Assembly: GCA_030432695.1 (NCBI GenBank) | Contig: JAUILN010000022.1 | Coordinates: 1-64,000 of the forward strand | Origin: a bacterium | Lineage (GTDB): Bacteria; Planctomycetota; UBA1135; UBA2386 | DNA length: 64,000 nucleotides | Direction of reading: 5' to 3' | Shown here: one piece after another, positions 1-9,497 of the stretch | Layout of the letters: each line of letters opens with the position of its first letter | How positions within the stretch are numbered: the first letter of the stretch is position 1 | The notes under the pieces: generated by a model | The model's database searches: none | What the model saw: the letters and a program-made list of their open reading frames with translations, nothing else | Told to the model about the DNA's origin: nothing | Position numbers and translations under genes: made by a program

Positions 1-2
1 CG

Positions 3-92
3 GCATCGAGGGCCGCCGGCGGTCAGGTCGCCGTCAGCGACGTGCTACGCGATCTTGGCTTCACTCCGCCGGGAGAAAACCGCGGGTCGTGA
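3..92 (+). CDS. C-terminal end of an upstream gene (partial)
   Basis: An open frame enters from the left edge and ends at the TGA at 90-92, giving about 29 residues ending LRDLGFTPPGENRGS. The GTG at 89-91 overlaps this TGA in the GTGA arrangement that recurs at many junctions in this window, which suggests that this really is a gene end. Too little is visible to name a product. Confidence 0.35.
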   Translation, partial: ASRAAGGQVAVSDVLRDLGFTPPGENRGS

Positions 93-152
93 TCGAAGGC
101 CCGCGCTTCTTGGTGATCGCCAACACTTCCGGCAGTCATCGAGTCGGAGGGC

Positions 153-1088
153 ATGATCCGTCATGCGTGTCTGTCCGCGGACGATGCATTGTTGGCCTAC
201 CTGTCGGGTCTGCGTGTCCTGGTCCGGGATGCCGGGAGCCTCGAGCTCCTGCATTCCGCGGAGCCCGACGAGCAGTCGCTCCTCGGCGGCGACACGACCG
301 GAGGACTGGGGATCCAGGACGCGGCGGAAGGACGGCGGCTGATCCGGGTGACGCAAGGCGGCGGTGGCATCGCATCGCAACTCCTGGTTTGGAGCCTCGG
401 GCCCGGAACCGGTGAATTGCTCGGGGCACCGGCCTGGCGCATGGACTTGACGGCCTGGTCCCGGCGTCGGCCGTACGTGCGTTCCGTCGCCGTCCAGCGC
501 CGCGGACGCCTGGTGGCGCTCGGGGGAGCGGACGGCAGGGTTCGGCTGGTCGACCTGGGTGTTCGAGACGTCGTGCAGGAGCTGGTCCCGGGAAGCGGTC
601 GAGCCATCGAATCGCTGGAGTTCTCCCCGGAAGGCGATGTGTTGCTCGCGGGTGATGATCAGACGCTGTGGATCGTCGCGCCGACGGCGGATCGCTGGAT
701 CGCCCGAGAGCTGGTCTCCGGAGACCGCGTGGCGCATGCGACGATCTCCCGGACCGACGAGGGGCTGCGGGTGGCCTATGCGACTGGCGACGGCCGTGCA
801 TTGATGGTCGATCTCTCGGGGCGCAAGCTCGCCGAGTTCTGTGACTTCTACGGCGAGCGGTCGGTCACTGCGCGCGCGGTGCCGAGCGGTCGGGAGCTGC
901 TCGTCTCCCAGAGCGACGGCCGGCTCGTGCTCTGGTCGCTGGACCCCGAGCGGGTTCGCGCGTTGGCCGTGCAGCAATGGCGTCGCGACTTGTTGGGGAG
1001 CGAGGTCCGGATCCTCGATGGTCTGCTCGGGGAGATCGGTCTTCCGCCCTTCGACTCGAGCCGGTGGAGCGGCGTCCGTCGCCGATGA
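153..1088 (+). CDS. WD40/beta-propeller-like protein, possibly frameshifted at its 5' end
   Basis: The 311-residue product has recurring propeller-blade signatures: a segment such as GRLVALGGADGRVRLVDL, a later blade with SPEGDVLLAGDD, and a last one ending SDGRLVLWSLD. These resemble degenerate WD40 repeats, so a protein-interaction scaffold is the likely role. No signal peptide is visible. The ATG at 153 has a GGAGG only two bases upstream, which is too close for a normal Shine-Dalgarno. A GTG at 89 overlaps the upstream stop (GTGA) and reads VIEGPRFLVIANTSG in another frame, which also looks like a blade. The real gene may therefore start at 89 and carry a frameshift between about 117 and 152. 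Product class is moderately sure, start is unsure. Confidence 0.55.
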   Translation: MIRHACLSADDALLAYLSGLRVLVRDAGSLELLHSAEPDEQSLLGGDTTGGLGIQDAAEGRRLIRVTQGGGGIASQLLVWSLGPGTGELLGAPAWRMDLTAWSRRRPYVRSVAVQRRGRLVALGGADGRVRLVDLGVRDVVQELVPGSGRAIESLEFSPEGDVLLAGDDQTLWIVAPTADRWIARELVSGDRVAHATISRTDEGLRVAYATGDGRALMVDLSGRKLAEFCDFYGERSVTARAVPSGRELLVSQSDGRLVLWSLDPERVRALAVQQWRRDLLGSEVRILDGLLGEIGLPPFDSSRWSGVRRR

Positions 1089-1149
1089 ATGGTCGGTGAT
1101 CCTGCCGGGGAAGGCGGCTTCCGGAAGGAGTGGATCCAGACAACCCGGT

Positions 1150-1217
1150 CAGCGCGGCCGAGTGCCTCGGGGGGTGGCGAGCGCAGCGAGTCGCACCCAT
1201 TCCCTCGTGGCGGGAGG
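1150..1217 (-). repeat. dispersed ~68-bp repeat, copy 1
   Basis: Read on the minus strand, the 55-bp core at 1150-1204 matches 57670-57724 at 48 of 55 positions without gaps. Similarity continues about 12 bp further through a CCTCC-GCC block. The core starts GGGAATGGGTGCG and ends TCGGCCGCGCTG, with CGCTGCGCTC inside. This copy lies in the 247-bp gap between the propeller-like gene and the secreted-protein gene. No transposase is nearby. The other copy interrupts a yjdF-type gene. Confidence 0.75.
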
Positions 1218-1335
1218 TTGCGCTCAGATTTCTCGGCACGTTCCCGAGACGTCGGCGGGCTCCTGGGTTTCACGGCCGTGGGCGAGCCGGCCGGACTTCC
1301 CGGCGGTTCCCTCCGACGATCAGGAAGAAGGTCTG

Positions 1336-3120
1336 ATGAACACCCTCACCCACTTGATGGTGGGCACGCTTGCTGTTGCCGCCGTCGCGCAGAGCCCCTG
1401 TAATGCTCCTCGCAGCCTCGATATGCCGAGGGGGCTCGTGACTCCCAACTACGGCGCCGCGCCGGGGCAGAACGACTCGGCGAATCCTCCGGTTGCCCAG
1501 GACCTGCCAGCGGGCTACCGCGGCACATTGACGGTCGCCGACTTCACCGCCGAGATCGATCTGCTCGTCGATCGCATCGATTTCCGGCTCGAAGACGACG
1601 GGCTGATCAACTGGAGTGACAACATCGGGATGGGCGACGGCCCAGGACTGCGAGGCTACACGGCAGCGGTGAACGTGTACAAGTCGCCGGACACCTGGTC
1701 GAATGCCAGCCTGGTCGACCCGCCGTCGCCCGCCACGGGTTGGACCCAGGTTGCCTCCGGGACCCTGACGGTGGGTTTGAACGGTGGTCCGTCGATCACG
1801 CTGTTCGCACAGCCGTTCACGATCCCGGCTGGAACCAACGGTTTCGCGTTCGAGCTCGAGCCGGTTCGTGAGCGCGCCCCCCATATCACCTACGCGGATC
1901 CTCCCTATGCGCTGCATCCGAACTTGATGGTGGATCGCTTCGCGCCGGGACTTCCGGTGTCGGCGAGCAACCAGTTCCTACGGATCGACAATCCGGAGTG
2001 GACGCGGGAGGCGTTCGTGGCCCTCACCGGTCCTGCGCTGAAGAGCATGGTGTACACCGTGCATTACCGGATCCCGGGCAACGCGGCCTGGTCGAGCCAG
2101 CTCGGCGCCGGTTGCTACAGCCGTCCTCGGGCCTTCTACGAGTTGTTCGAGGGCGACTTCGACCTGTCTCGGTCGACGATCGGATTGGAGTTGGTCGGGG
2201 ACGGCTACCGGGTGTCGGCTGGCGGCGCGGGCATCGTCGCGCCCTCCAGTCCGCCCTTGGCCGATGCCGGTGGGGGGAGCTTGGGTGATGACGACCGCAC
2301 CGGAGTTCTCGATCTCGGGTTCTCGTTTCCCTTCCCGGGTGGCTCGACGAGCCAGGTGATCGCGACGACCAACGGCTGCGTCTTCATGGATCTCGCGAAC
2401 AGCGGCCTCCAGCGCACCGTCTTCGACGAGTTCGGCCTCTACGGATTCCTCGCGGGTCAGCCGATGCACGCGCCACTGTGGTTCGACTTCGATCCCACGT
2501 TGGGTGGCGCGATGCACTTCGAGGCCGATCTGGCCGCGCCGGTTCCCATGGCGCGCATCACCTGGCTCGACATGGCCGAGTGGCGAACTCCGGGTTCTTC
2601 GAACACCCTGCAGTGCGCCTTCTACGCCGACGGTCGCGTCGAGTACCGCTACGGCGACTTCGCGATCAGGAGGGCGCTCGGCTTGCTGGGCTTCTCGCCA
2701 GGTCGCACGGACATCGATCCGGGGGAGTACGACGTCTCCGCGCGCATGCCCTTCGAGGCTGGCGACGGCACGCGCGCACCGGGCCTGTCGCTCGATGCGC
2801 GCCCGATCCTCGGTTCGACCATCGGTCTCGACGTTCGTGACGTGCCGGCCGGGGCTCCCGGTTTCGTCCTGCTCGGCTTGCCGGGGCCGGTCAGGGATCT
2901 GTGGAGGGTCGGGATGCCGGGTTGTGTGCAGCAGATCGTCCCGTTCGACGCCATGGCGCTACCGGCTCATGGCGGCGTCGTGGTCATCCCGCTGGCGTTG
3001 CCGGCCGATGCCTCGTTGGTGGATGTGCGGGTCGCGGCACAATGCGTCCTCGAGTCGCCGCAGAACGTCGCCGGGTTGATCGTCTCGGGCGGCGTGTGCT
3101 TGCGGCTCGGCTCCCTGTGA
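1336..3120 (+). CDS. large secreted protein with a lineage-type C-terminal domain
   Basis: The ATG at 1336 is preceded by AGGAAGAAGG (1322-1331) and opens a signal peptide (MNTLTHLMVGTLAVAAVAQS). The open frame extends upstream, but without a comparable start. The 594-residue protein has two regions: residues 1 to about 230, with a PNYG/GQNDS segment and beta-rich sequence, and a middle region with FPFPGGSTSQV followed by NGCVFMDL. The last 100 residues (RPILGSTIGLDV, then APGFVLLG, PGCV, IPLALPAD, AAQC, SGGVCLRLG) resemble the C-terminal domain of the two ELWxTDGT proteins at the other end of the window. No enzymatic motif was recognised; a surface or periplasmic role is inferred. Confidence 0.8.
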   Translation: MNTLTHLMVGTLAVAAVAQSPCNAPRSLDMPRGLVTPNYGAAPGQNDSANPPVAQDLPAGYRGTLTVADFTAEIDLLVDRIDFRLEDDGLINWSDNIGMGDGPGLRGYTAAVNVYKSPDTWSNASLVDPPSPATGWTQVASGTLTVGLNGGPSITLFAQPFTIPAGTNGFAFELEPVRERAPHITYADPPYALHPNLMVDRFAPGLPVSASNQFLRIDNPEWTREAFVALTGPALKSMVYTVHYRIPGNAAWSSQLGAGCYSRPRAFYELFEGDFDLSRSTIGLELVGDGYRVSAGGAGIVAPSSPPLADAGGGSLGDDDRTGVLDLGFSFPFPGGSTSQVIATTNGCVFMDLANSGLQRTVFDEFGLYGFLAGQPMHAPLWFDFDPTLGGAMHFEADLAAPVPMARITWLDMAEWRTPGSSNTLQCAFYADGRVEYRYGDFAIRRALGLLGFSPGRTDIDPGEYDVSARMPFEAGDGTRAPGLSLDARPILGSTIGLDVRDVPAGAPGFVLLGLPGPVRDLWRVGMPGCVQQIVPFDAMALPAHGGVVVIPLALPADASLVDVRVAAQCVLESPQNVAGLIVSGGVCLRLGSL

Positions 3121-3140
3121 GAGTTCGCGGTGCAGCCTGC

Positions 3141-3157
3141 TCGGGTCGTCAACCCGA
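3141..3157. terminator. small hairpin at a convergent gene junction
   Basis: TCGGGT (3141-3146) and ACCCGA (3152-3157) form a 6-bp stem with a 5-nt loop, overlapping the stop codon of the minus-strand epimerase. It lies in the 28-bp gap between two convergent genes. There is no T-run, so function as a terminator is only suggested by position. Confidence 0.25.
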
Positions 3158-4147
3158 ATTCGTCGAGCCTCTGGAGAAGGCCGTCAGCGACCTGCGGACT
3201 CCTTCCCGAAGCTCCGTGCTCGGCATCCCCTGGAACGCCCGCTGCACCGCGCTCTCGTCGAGGTCGCAGACGAACGGGCTCGGGGCGGCGTCGTCTGCCA
3301 GGCCGAGGTCGACCTTGTCGGCGTGGCCCATCTCCGCGGCGACCTGCCGGATCGTGTCCAGAAAGGTCGTCACCTCGAAGGTGCGGCCACGGATGTTGAA
3401 GGCGCCGTAGCCTTCGAAGGCCTGGACCGCGACCTGGGCGAAGTGGGCGCCGACGTCCTCGACATAGTGGTAGTTCTCGCGGCCGCCATAGGGCATGCGG
3501 AAGGGGTGCGGCGTGCCCTCGACGATGCCGGCGGCGACGGCCTTCAGCGCGCTGGTGCCCGCCGAGGTGAGTCCCTTGTCGCGGCCGGGGCCGTAGGTGG
3601 TGTTCAGCCGCAGGCAGACGGTGGCGATGCCGGAGCGCTCGGCGAACTGCTTGCACAGGTGCTCGCCGGCGGTCTTCCACACGCCGTACAGGTTCGGCGG
3701 CGCGAGTTCGTCGGTCTCCGACACGAGGTCGCCCGGATAGCGACTGCGCAGGCCGTAGACCGCTGCGGAGCTGGCGAACACGAAGCGCGACAGGGTGCCG
3801 ACCTGCTCTGCGGCCTGCAGCAGGTGCAGGGTGCCGCCGACGTTGACCTGCATGCCCCACTCGGGGTTCTGCTGGCAGTCGGGGCTCTGCAGCGCGCCGA
3901 GGTGGACGATCTGGGTCGGTCGGGCTGCCGCGATGGTCTCGAACACCGCGTCGCGGGCCGAGACGTCGAGCTTCACGTAGGTGAGCCGCGGATCGTCGAG
4001 GTCGTGGATCCACAGGTCGAGCGAGCCGCGGCCGCCGGAGCTGGTGGCGATGGTGATCCGCTGCGCGCCGAGGGCGAGCAGATCACGGACGGTCACCGAG
4101 CCGATGCAGCCGGTGCCGCCGGTGACGAGGACGTGGTCGAGGGTCAA
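3149..4147 (-). CDS. NAD-dependent epimerase/dehydratase (extended SDR)
   Basis: The N-terminus VLVTGGTGCIGS carries the Rossmann GxxGxxG of extended short-chain dehydrogenases. Further on are SSAAVYG, the catalytic YGVWK (YxxxK) and NTTYGPGRD, all standard for nucleotide-sugar and sugar epimerase/dehydratases. At 332 residues the length is normal. It is the last gene of the sugar-catabolic run and starts 19 bp after the stop of the zinc dehydrogenase. It probably oxidises or epimerises a sugar or sugar acid intermediate; the substrate cannot be read from sequence. Family is sure, substrate unknown. Confidence 0.9.
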   Translation of the reverse strand: MTLDHVLVTGGTGCIGSVTVRDLLALGAQRITIATSSGGRGSLDLWIHDLDDPRLTYVKLDVSARDAVFETIAAARPTQIVHLGALQSPDCQQNPEWGMQVNVGGTLHLLQAAEQVGTLSRFVFASSAAVYGLRSRYPGDLVSETDELAPPNLYGVWKTAGEHLCKQFAERSGIATVCLRLNTTYGPGRDKGLTSAGTSALKAVAAGIVEGTPHPFRMPYGGRENYHYVEDVGAHFAQVAVQAFEGYGAFNIRGRTFEVTTFLDTIRQVAAEMGHADKVDLGLADDAAPSPFVCDLDESAVQRAFQGMPSTELREGVRRSLTAFSRGSTNSG

Positions 4148-4166
4148 TGCTGCTCCGCCTTCGCCT

Positions 4167-5303
4167 TCAGACCGCGTTGATCGCCAGCACCGCCTTGGTG
4201 GTGCGGGCCGCCATCGAATCGTCCATCGCCTCGATCACCTGCTCGAAGCTGTAGAGCTGCGCGTAGGGATCGGCGTCGAAGATGCCGCGTTGGATGAGGA
4301 GCATCGCATTGAGGAAGTCTTCGCGGCTCGAGCCCATCACGCCGACCATGTTCTGGCCGGTGCGGGTGAACTGGGTCGCCTCGAAGGTCACCGGGGCGGG
4401 GTAGGTGGCGATCACGCAGATCGTGCCCTCGGGGTGGACCGAGAGGCCGGCGGTGCCGAGCGCCGGCGGTGCGCCGGAGCACTCCAGCAGCACGTCGACC
4501 AGACCGTTCTCGAAGTCGTCGCCGAAGCGGGTGCCGTCGAGCGCCTCGACGCCGTCCCTCAGGACCTCGTGCAGCGGCTTGTCGGGGCCGACCACGATCG
4601 GCGTGAAGCCGCGTTCCTCGGCCAGCTTCAGCCGCACGTTGCGGTCGCGCTCGATGCCGGTGATCGCGACCCGCGCACCGGCCGACTTGGCCAGCTCGGC
4701 GGCCATCAGGCCCATGATCCCGCAGCCGGTCACCACCACGTCGTCACCGGGGCGGATCGTGCACTTGCGCAGCACGCCCTGGGCGACCACCGACAGCGGC
4801 TCGACCAAGGCACCCTGCATCGCGCTCAATCCCTCGCGCAGCGGCACGCAGCGGTCGGCCTCGAGGACCATCCGCTGGGCCAGCGCGCCGTCGCGGTGGA
4901 AGCCGAGGATCTGCTTCCGCGGGCAGTAGTTCCAGCGGCCGCGCCGGCAGCCACGGCACCGCGGGTCGCCGCAGCCGCGCTGCGGGATCGGCGTGACCAC
5001 GTCGCCGAGCTGCAGGCCGGCGTAGCCCTCGGTGCCGGGGCCGAACGCGACCACCCGTGCGCTGCACTCGTGGCCGATGGTGCGCGGGCGTGCGACCCAC
5101 GAGAAGTTGCTCTTGCCGAGGCTCGCGCTGTTGTCGGAACCGCAGACGCCGACGAACAGCGGTTCGGTGACGATCTCGCCGGGGCCGGGCTCGGCCAGCG
5201 CGACCTCCTCGACCGCGAGGTTGCGGGTCAGCGATCCCTTGGGATCCAGCGGGTCGATCTTCTCGGAGCCGTTGAGGCGGAGAGCGGTGATGGTCTCGGT
5301 CAC
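4167..5303 (-). CDS. zinc-dependent alcohol/sugar dehydrogenase (MDR family)
   Basis: This medium-chain dehydrogenase has the catalytic zinc ligands in GVCGSDN and GHE. The structural-zinc cysteines lie in GCGDPRCRGCRRGRWNYC, and the nucleotide-binding turn is VTGCGIMGLMAAELA. I chose the GTG at 5303 (VTETITALRLNG), which has an AGGA about 10 bp upstream; an in-frame GTG at 5324 is possible and adds seven residues. The product is about 378 residues. Its place between an aldo/keto reductase and an epimerase indicates oxidation of a polyol or aldose in the same pathway. It resembles glucose- or threonine-dehydrogenase-like members, but the substrate is not determined. Confidence 0.88.
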   Translation of the reverse strand: MTETITALRLNGSEKIDPLDPKGSLTRNLAVEEVALAEPGPGEIVTEPLFVGVCGSDNSASLGKSNFSWVARPRTIGHECSARVVAFGPGTEGYAGLQLGDVVTPIPQRGCGDPRCRGCRRGRWNYCPRKQILGFHRDGALAQRMVLEADRCVPLREGLSAMQGALVEPLSVVAQGVLRKCTIRPGDDVVVTGCGIMGLMAAELAKSAGARVAITGIERDRNVRLKLAEERGFTPIVVGPDKPLHEVLRDGVEALDGTRFGDDFENGLVDVLLECSGAPPALGTAGLSVHPEGTICVIATYPAPVTFEATQFTRTGQNMVGVMGSSREDFLNAMLLIQRGIFDADPYAQLYSFEQVIEAMDDSMAARTTKAVLAINAV

Positions 5304-5338
5304 GGGAGTGGGGTCCTGGGCCACATCAGGCCGGCAGG

Positions 5339-6280
5339 TCAGTCGGCGGGGATGTCGTTTGCGGGGTTGCCTTCGAACCACAGGCGGTTCTTCAGCGGTG
5401 CGGCGCGGGTGAGCAGTTCGTCGAGCAATCCGTCGGGGATCGGCTTCGACAGCGCCGCCAGGTTGGCTGCGAGCTCGGCGCGGGTCGCCATGCCGACGAT
5501 CGTGGTCGCCGGGCCGGGCTGCTCCACAGCGTAGCGGATCGCGACCGAAGCGAGATCGGTGCCGTGTTCGCGGCACAGCCTGGCCATCCCGGGCACCGCG
5601 GCGATCACCTCGGGCGGGCTGCGATGCCAGGAGGGGGGCGGGTTGTCGGTCAACAGCCCCTGCAACAGCGGCGAGGCGCTCATCAGGCCGAAGCGGCGTG
5701 CCTCGGCCAGCGGGACGAGCACGCTCTGCAACTCGTCCTCCAGCAGGTTGCAGTGGGCCCAACTCAGCAGGGTGTCGATCTCCGCTCGCTCGGCCAGGAG
5801 CCGCAGGTAGCGGACCGGCAGGCCGGTGATGCCGACGAACCGCACCTTGCCCTGCTCCTTCAGCCGCTGCGCCGCGGGGAGCGCCTCGTTCAGGACCTGC
5901 TCGCGGGTTCCGAACTCCACGTCGTGGATCTGGAACACGTCGATCCGGTCGGTGCGCAGGCGGCGCAGAGACTCCTCGCAGCTGGCGAAGACCCGTTCGG
6001 CGGAGAAGTCGAAGTCCTCGAAGGTGTCGCGGCAGCACTTGGTGGCCAGCACGACCTCGTCGCGACGGCCTTCCAGAGCTTCGCCCAGCCGCTCCTCCGA
6101 CATGCCGAAGCCGTAGAGCGGCGCGGTGTCGAAGTAGTTGATCCCGGCGTCGATCGCGGCGTGGACGGTGGCCCGTCCCTCCGCCGGATCGATCTCCTGG
6201 TAGATGTTGCCGAGCGAGGCGGCGCCGAAGCCGAGCTTCGAGATCTCGAGGCCGGTCCGGCCGAGGGGGCGGCGTTCCAT
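5339..6280 (-). CDS. aldo/keto reductase
   Basis: The protein begins MERRPLGRTGLEISKLGFGAAS, typical of the family. It shows the catalytic tetrad in FDTAPLYG (Asp and Tyr), LATK (Lys) and FQIHD (His). At 313 residues it fits the L-fucose/galactose-dehydrogenase-like branch, which oxidises or reduces aldoses with NAD(P). It starts 7 bp after the Gfo/Idh gene and is clearly in the same operon. The Rossmann-like nucleotide-binding proteins around it suggest a multi-step oxidation of one sugar. The exact substrate is inferred only by neighbourhood. Confidence 0.92.
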   Translation of the reverse strand: MERRPLGRTGLEISKLGFGAASLGNIYQEIDPAEGRATVHAAIDAGINYFDTAPLYGFGMSEERLGEALEGRRDEVVLATKCCRDTFEDFDFSAERVFASCEESLRRLRTDRIDVFQIHDVEFGTREQVLNEALPAAQRLKEQGKVRFVGITGLPVRYLRLLAERAEIDTLLSWAHCNLLEDELQSVLVPLAEARRFGLMSASPLLQGLLTDNPPPSWHRSPPEVIAAVPGMARLCREHGTDLASVAIRYAVEQPGPATTIVGMATRAELAANLAALSKPIPDGLLDELLTRAAPLKNRLWFEGNPANDIPAD

Positions 6281-6287
6281 GCGGGAA

Positions 6288-7442
<1,155 letters not shown>

Positions 7443-7445
7443 GAT

Positions 7446-8489
7446 TCAGCTCCAGCCGTGCTGTTCGCGCACCTTGATCATCGCGGCGAGGATGTCGTTC
7501 CAGGTCTGCTGATCGGCCATGACCTTGTTGGGGAACATGCAGCCGTCCCAGCACAGGTGCTGGGTCGCCTTGGTCGGGTTGCCGTCGGCGTCACGCAGCC
7601 AGAAGCCGGCGTGGTGGGCGATGTCCAGCTTGCCGTTGGGGTCCTTCGGCAGGCAGTGGCGGCCGGTCTTGTCGTGCGAGCCGGAGCCGAACACCGTCGC
7701 GTCGTTCTGGGCGACGTGGAAGTCGAGGACCCACGGCCGCAGCGCTGCGGTCACCGTCGCCATCGCCTTGTCGAGTTCGCTCTTGTCCTGCCAGTCGTAA
7801 CCGTCCGGCAGGATGCGGTCCTCGGGCGCGTTGTAGCCCATCGTGTAGAGCAGGGTGTGCGCCATGTCGGCCTGGAAGCCGACCACGCCGGGGCGGTTCA
7901 CCATCTCGAGCAGTTCCACCATGCGCTTCCAGGAGTGCATGCCGCCCCAGCAGATCTCGCCTTCGGCGGCGAGCCGTTCGCCGTACTTCTCGGCGATGTC
8001 GGCGGCCTTCGAGAACGTCTCGGCGATGACCTTCTGGTTCTCCTCGGGCGCCTTGGACCAGTCCTCGACGCCGGTCGCCGAGTCGATCCGCACGATGCCG
8101 TACGGCCGGATGCCGATCTCGCGGAGCTTCTTGCCGATGCGGCAGGCCTTCTCGACCTGGGTCAGGAACTGCTGGCGCTCCTCCTCGCTGCCCATCGCGG
8201 AGCCACCGCCGGTCGGCGGCCAGACCGGCGCGACCAGCGAGCCGACCACCAGGCCGTGGGCCCGGATCTTCTCGGCCAGCGCCTCGAGATCTGCATCGGT
8301 CGAGTCGATCGACACGTGCGGGTCGCAGAGGAACAGGTCGATGCCGTCGAACTTGACGCCGTCCACCTCGGCGTTGGCCGTCCACTCGAGCATCTGGTCG
8401 AGCCCGATCGGCGGGTTCTCGGTGCCTTCTTCCTTGCCGACGAGGCCCGGCCAGGCGGCGTTGTGGAGTTTGGGGAAGGTGTTGGTCAT
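7446..8489 (-). CDS. xylose-isomerase-like TIM-barrel sugar isomerase/epimerase
   Basis: The 347-residue protein starts at the ATG at 8489 (MTNTFPKLHNAAWPG); the open frame extends upstream only as a shadow of the next gene. Features of the AP-endonuclease-2/xylose-isomerase fold are visible: GVKFDGIDLF, EICWGGMH (metal-ligand Glu), GFQADMAHTL (Asp and His) and DFHVAQND. It probably isomerises or epimerises a sugar or keto-sugar with a divalent metal. It neighbours a second TIM-barrel epimerase, so the two likely act on successive intermediates. Family likely, reaction unknown. Confidence 0.85.
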   Translation of the reverse strand: MTNTFPKLHNAAWPGLVGKEEGTENPPIGLDQMLEWTANAEVDGVKFDGIDLFLCDPHVSIDSTDADLEALAEKIRAHGLVVGSLVAPVWPPTGGGSAMGSEEERQQFLTQVEKACRIGKKLREIGIRPYGIVRIDSATGVEDWSKAPEENQKVIAETFSKAADIAEKYGERLAAEGEICWGGMHSWKRMVELLEMVNRPGVVGFQADMAHTLLYTMGYNAPEDRILPDGYDWQDKSELDKAMATVTAALRPWVLDFHVAQNDATVFGSGSHDKTGRHCLPKDPNGKLDIAHHAGFWLRDADGNPTKATQHLCWDGCMFPNKVMADQQTWNDILAAMIKVREQHGWS

Positions 8490-8530
8490 GGTCTGTTCCC
8501 GGTGGGGAGGTGAACGGTCGGGTCGAGAGA

Positions 8531-9406
8531 TCAACGGTCGGTGATGGCGGCGTCCCAGGTGCTCCGGATGAACCGGATACCCTCCCGCCACACGTCGTCC
8601 GGGGAGTCGAAGTAGTCGCGCCAGACGTGGATCGCGGCGGCGAAGTCGGGGTTGGCGCGCGAGAACGCCTCGATCGTCAGCCAGCCGGTGTAGCCGATCC
8701 CCTGCAGGGCCTCGAAGGTCTCGATGAAGCGGACCTGCCCGGAGCCCGGCGTGCCGCGGTCGTTCTCGCTGATGTGCACGTGACGGATCGTCGGGCCGAC
8801 GGCGTGGATCGAGGCCGCGGGGTCCTTGACCTCGATGTGCGCGTGGTGCGTGTCGTAGAGCATCCCGAAGTTCGGGCGGTCGACCATCGCCGCCAGCCGG
8901 GCGGTGTCCTCGGGCGTGTTCACGAGGTAGCACTCGAAGCGGTTGAGGAACTCCGCCGCCAGCACCAGCTCGCCGCCGGCCAGGGCGTGGTCCGATGCCT
9001 CGGCCATGACCTCGGCGCTCCACGCGAACTCGTCCGCGGTCGGGCCGCGGCCGGCGAACACCTTGAAGGCCGAGTGGAACGGGCCGACCAGGGTCTCCGC
9101 GCCGAGCACGTAGCTCATGTCGATCGCCCAGCGCATCCGCTCGACGGCCTTGCGACGGACCGCCGGGTCGGGGCTGATCGGGTTGGCGTCTTCACCTGGT
9201 GCCGTGACGCTGGTGCAGCGCAGGCCGGCGGCGCGGATCGCCCGGGCGACCTCGCGGAAGTGCCCTTCGTCGCCCTGGCCGACCGGGATCTCGACCCCGT
9301 CGAAGCCGGCCGCGGCGAGTTGGTCGAAGATCGGGAAGTGCTCCGGGCCGACGTGGTCGGTCCATAGCAGCATGTTCATCCCGACGAGGGGCTTGTTTTC
9401 CGGCAT
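8531..9406 (-). CDS. TIM-barrel sugar epimerase, D-tagatose/psicose 3-epimerase-like
   Basis: From the ATG at 9406 the protein reads MPENKPLVGMNMLLWTD. Residues GFDGVEIPV, then LAAEFLNRFECYLVNT (first Glu ligand), GMLYDTHHAH (Asp and His) and WLTIEAF (last Glu) reproduce the metal-binding pattern of ketose 3-epimerases. The 291-residue length is usual. It lies 41 bp upstream of the other TIM-barrel gene and 91 bp downstream of the sulfatase start. It probably interconverts a ketose released from a sulfated sugar. Reaction class is fairly sure, substrate is not. Confidence 0.87.
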   Translation of the reverse strand: MPENKPLVGMNMLLWTDHVGPEHFPIFDQLAAAGFDGVEIPVGQGDEGHFREVARAIRAAGLRCTSVTAPGEDANPISPDPAVRRKAVERMRWAIDMSYVLGAETLVGPFHSAFKVFAGRGPTADEFAWSAEVMAEASDHALAGGELVLAAEFLNRFECYLVNTPEDTARLAAMVDRPNFGMLYDTHHAHIEVKDPAASIHAVGPTIRHVHISENDRGTPGSGQVRFIETFEALQGIGYTGWLTIEAFSRANPDFAAAIHVWRDYFDSPDDVWREGIRFIRSTWDAAITDR

Positions 9407-9497
9407 GGTTGAGCGACGGCGCAGGGAGGGGAGCGTCGCGATTGCAGGGCCAGACGTCGTCCGGTGCAAGCACCCAGCCAGATCGCCTGCCGGGTGG

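Noticed and set aside
841..1335. Upstream extension of the secreted protein at 1336
   Set aside because: The extension overlaps the WD40-like gene and the dispersed repeat; the ATG at 1336 has a good ribosome site and signal peptide.
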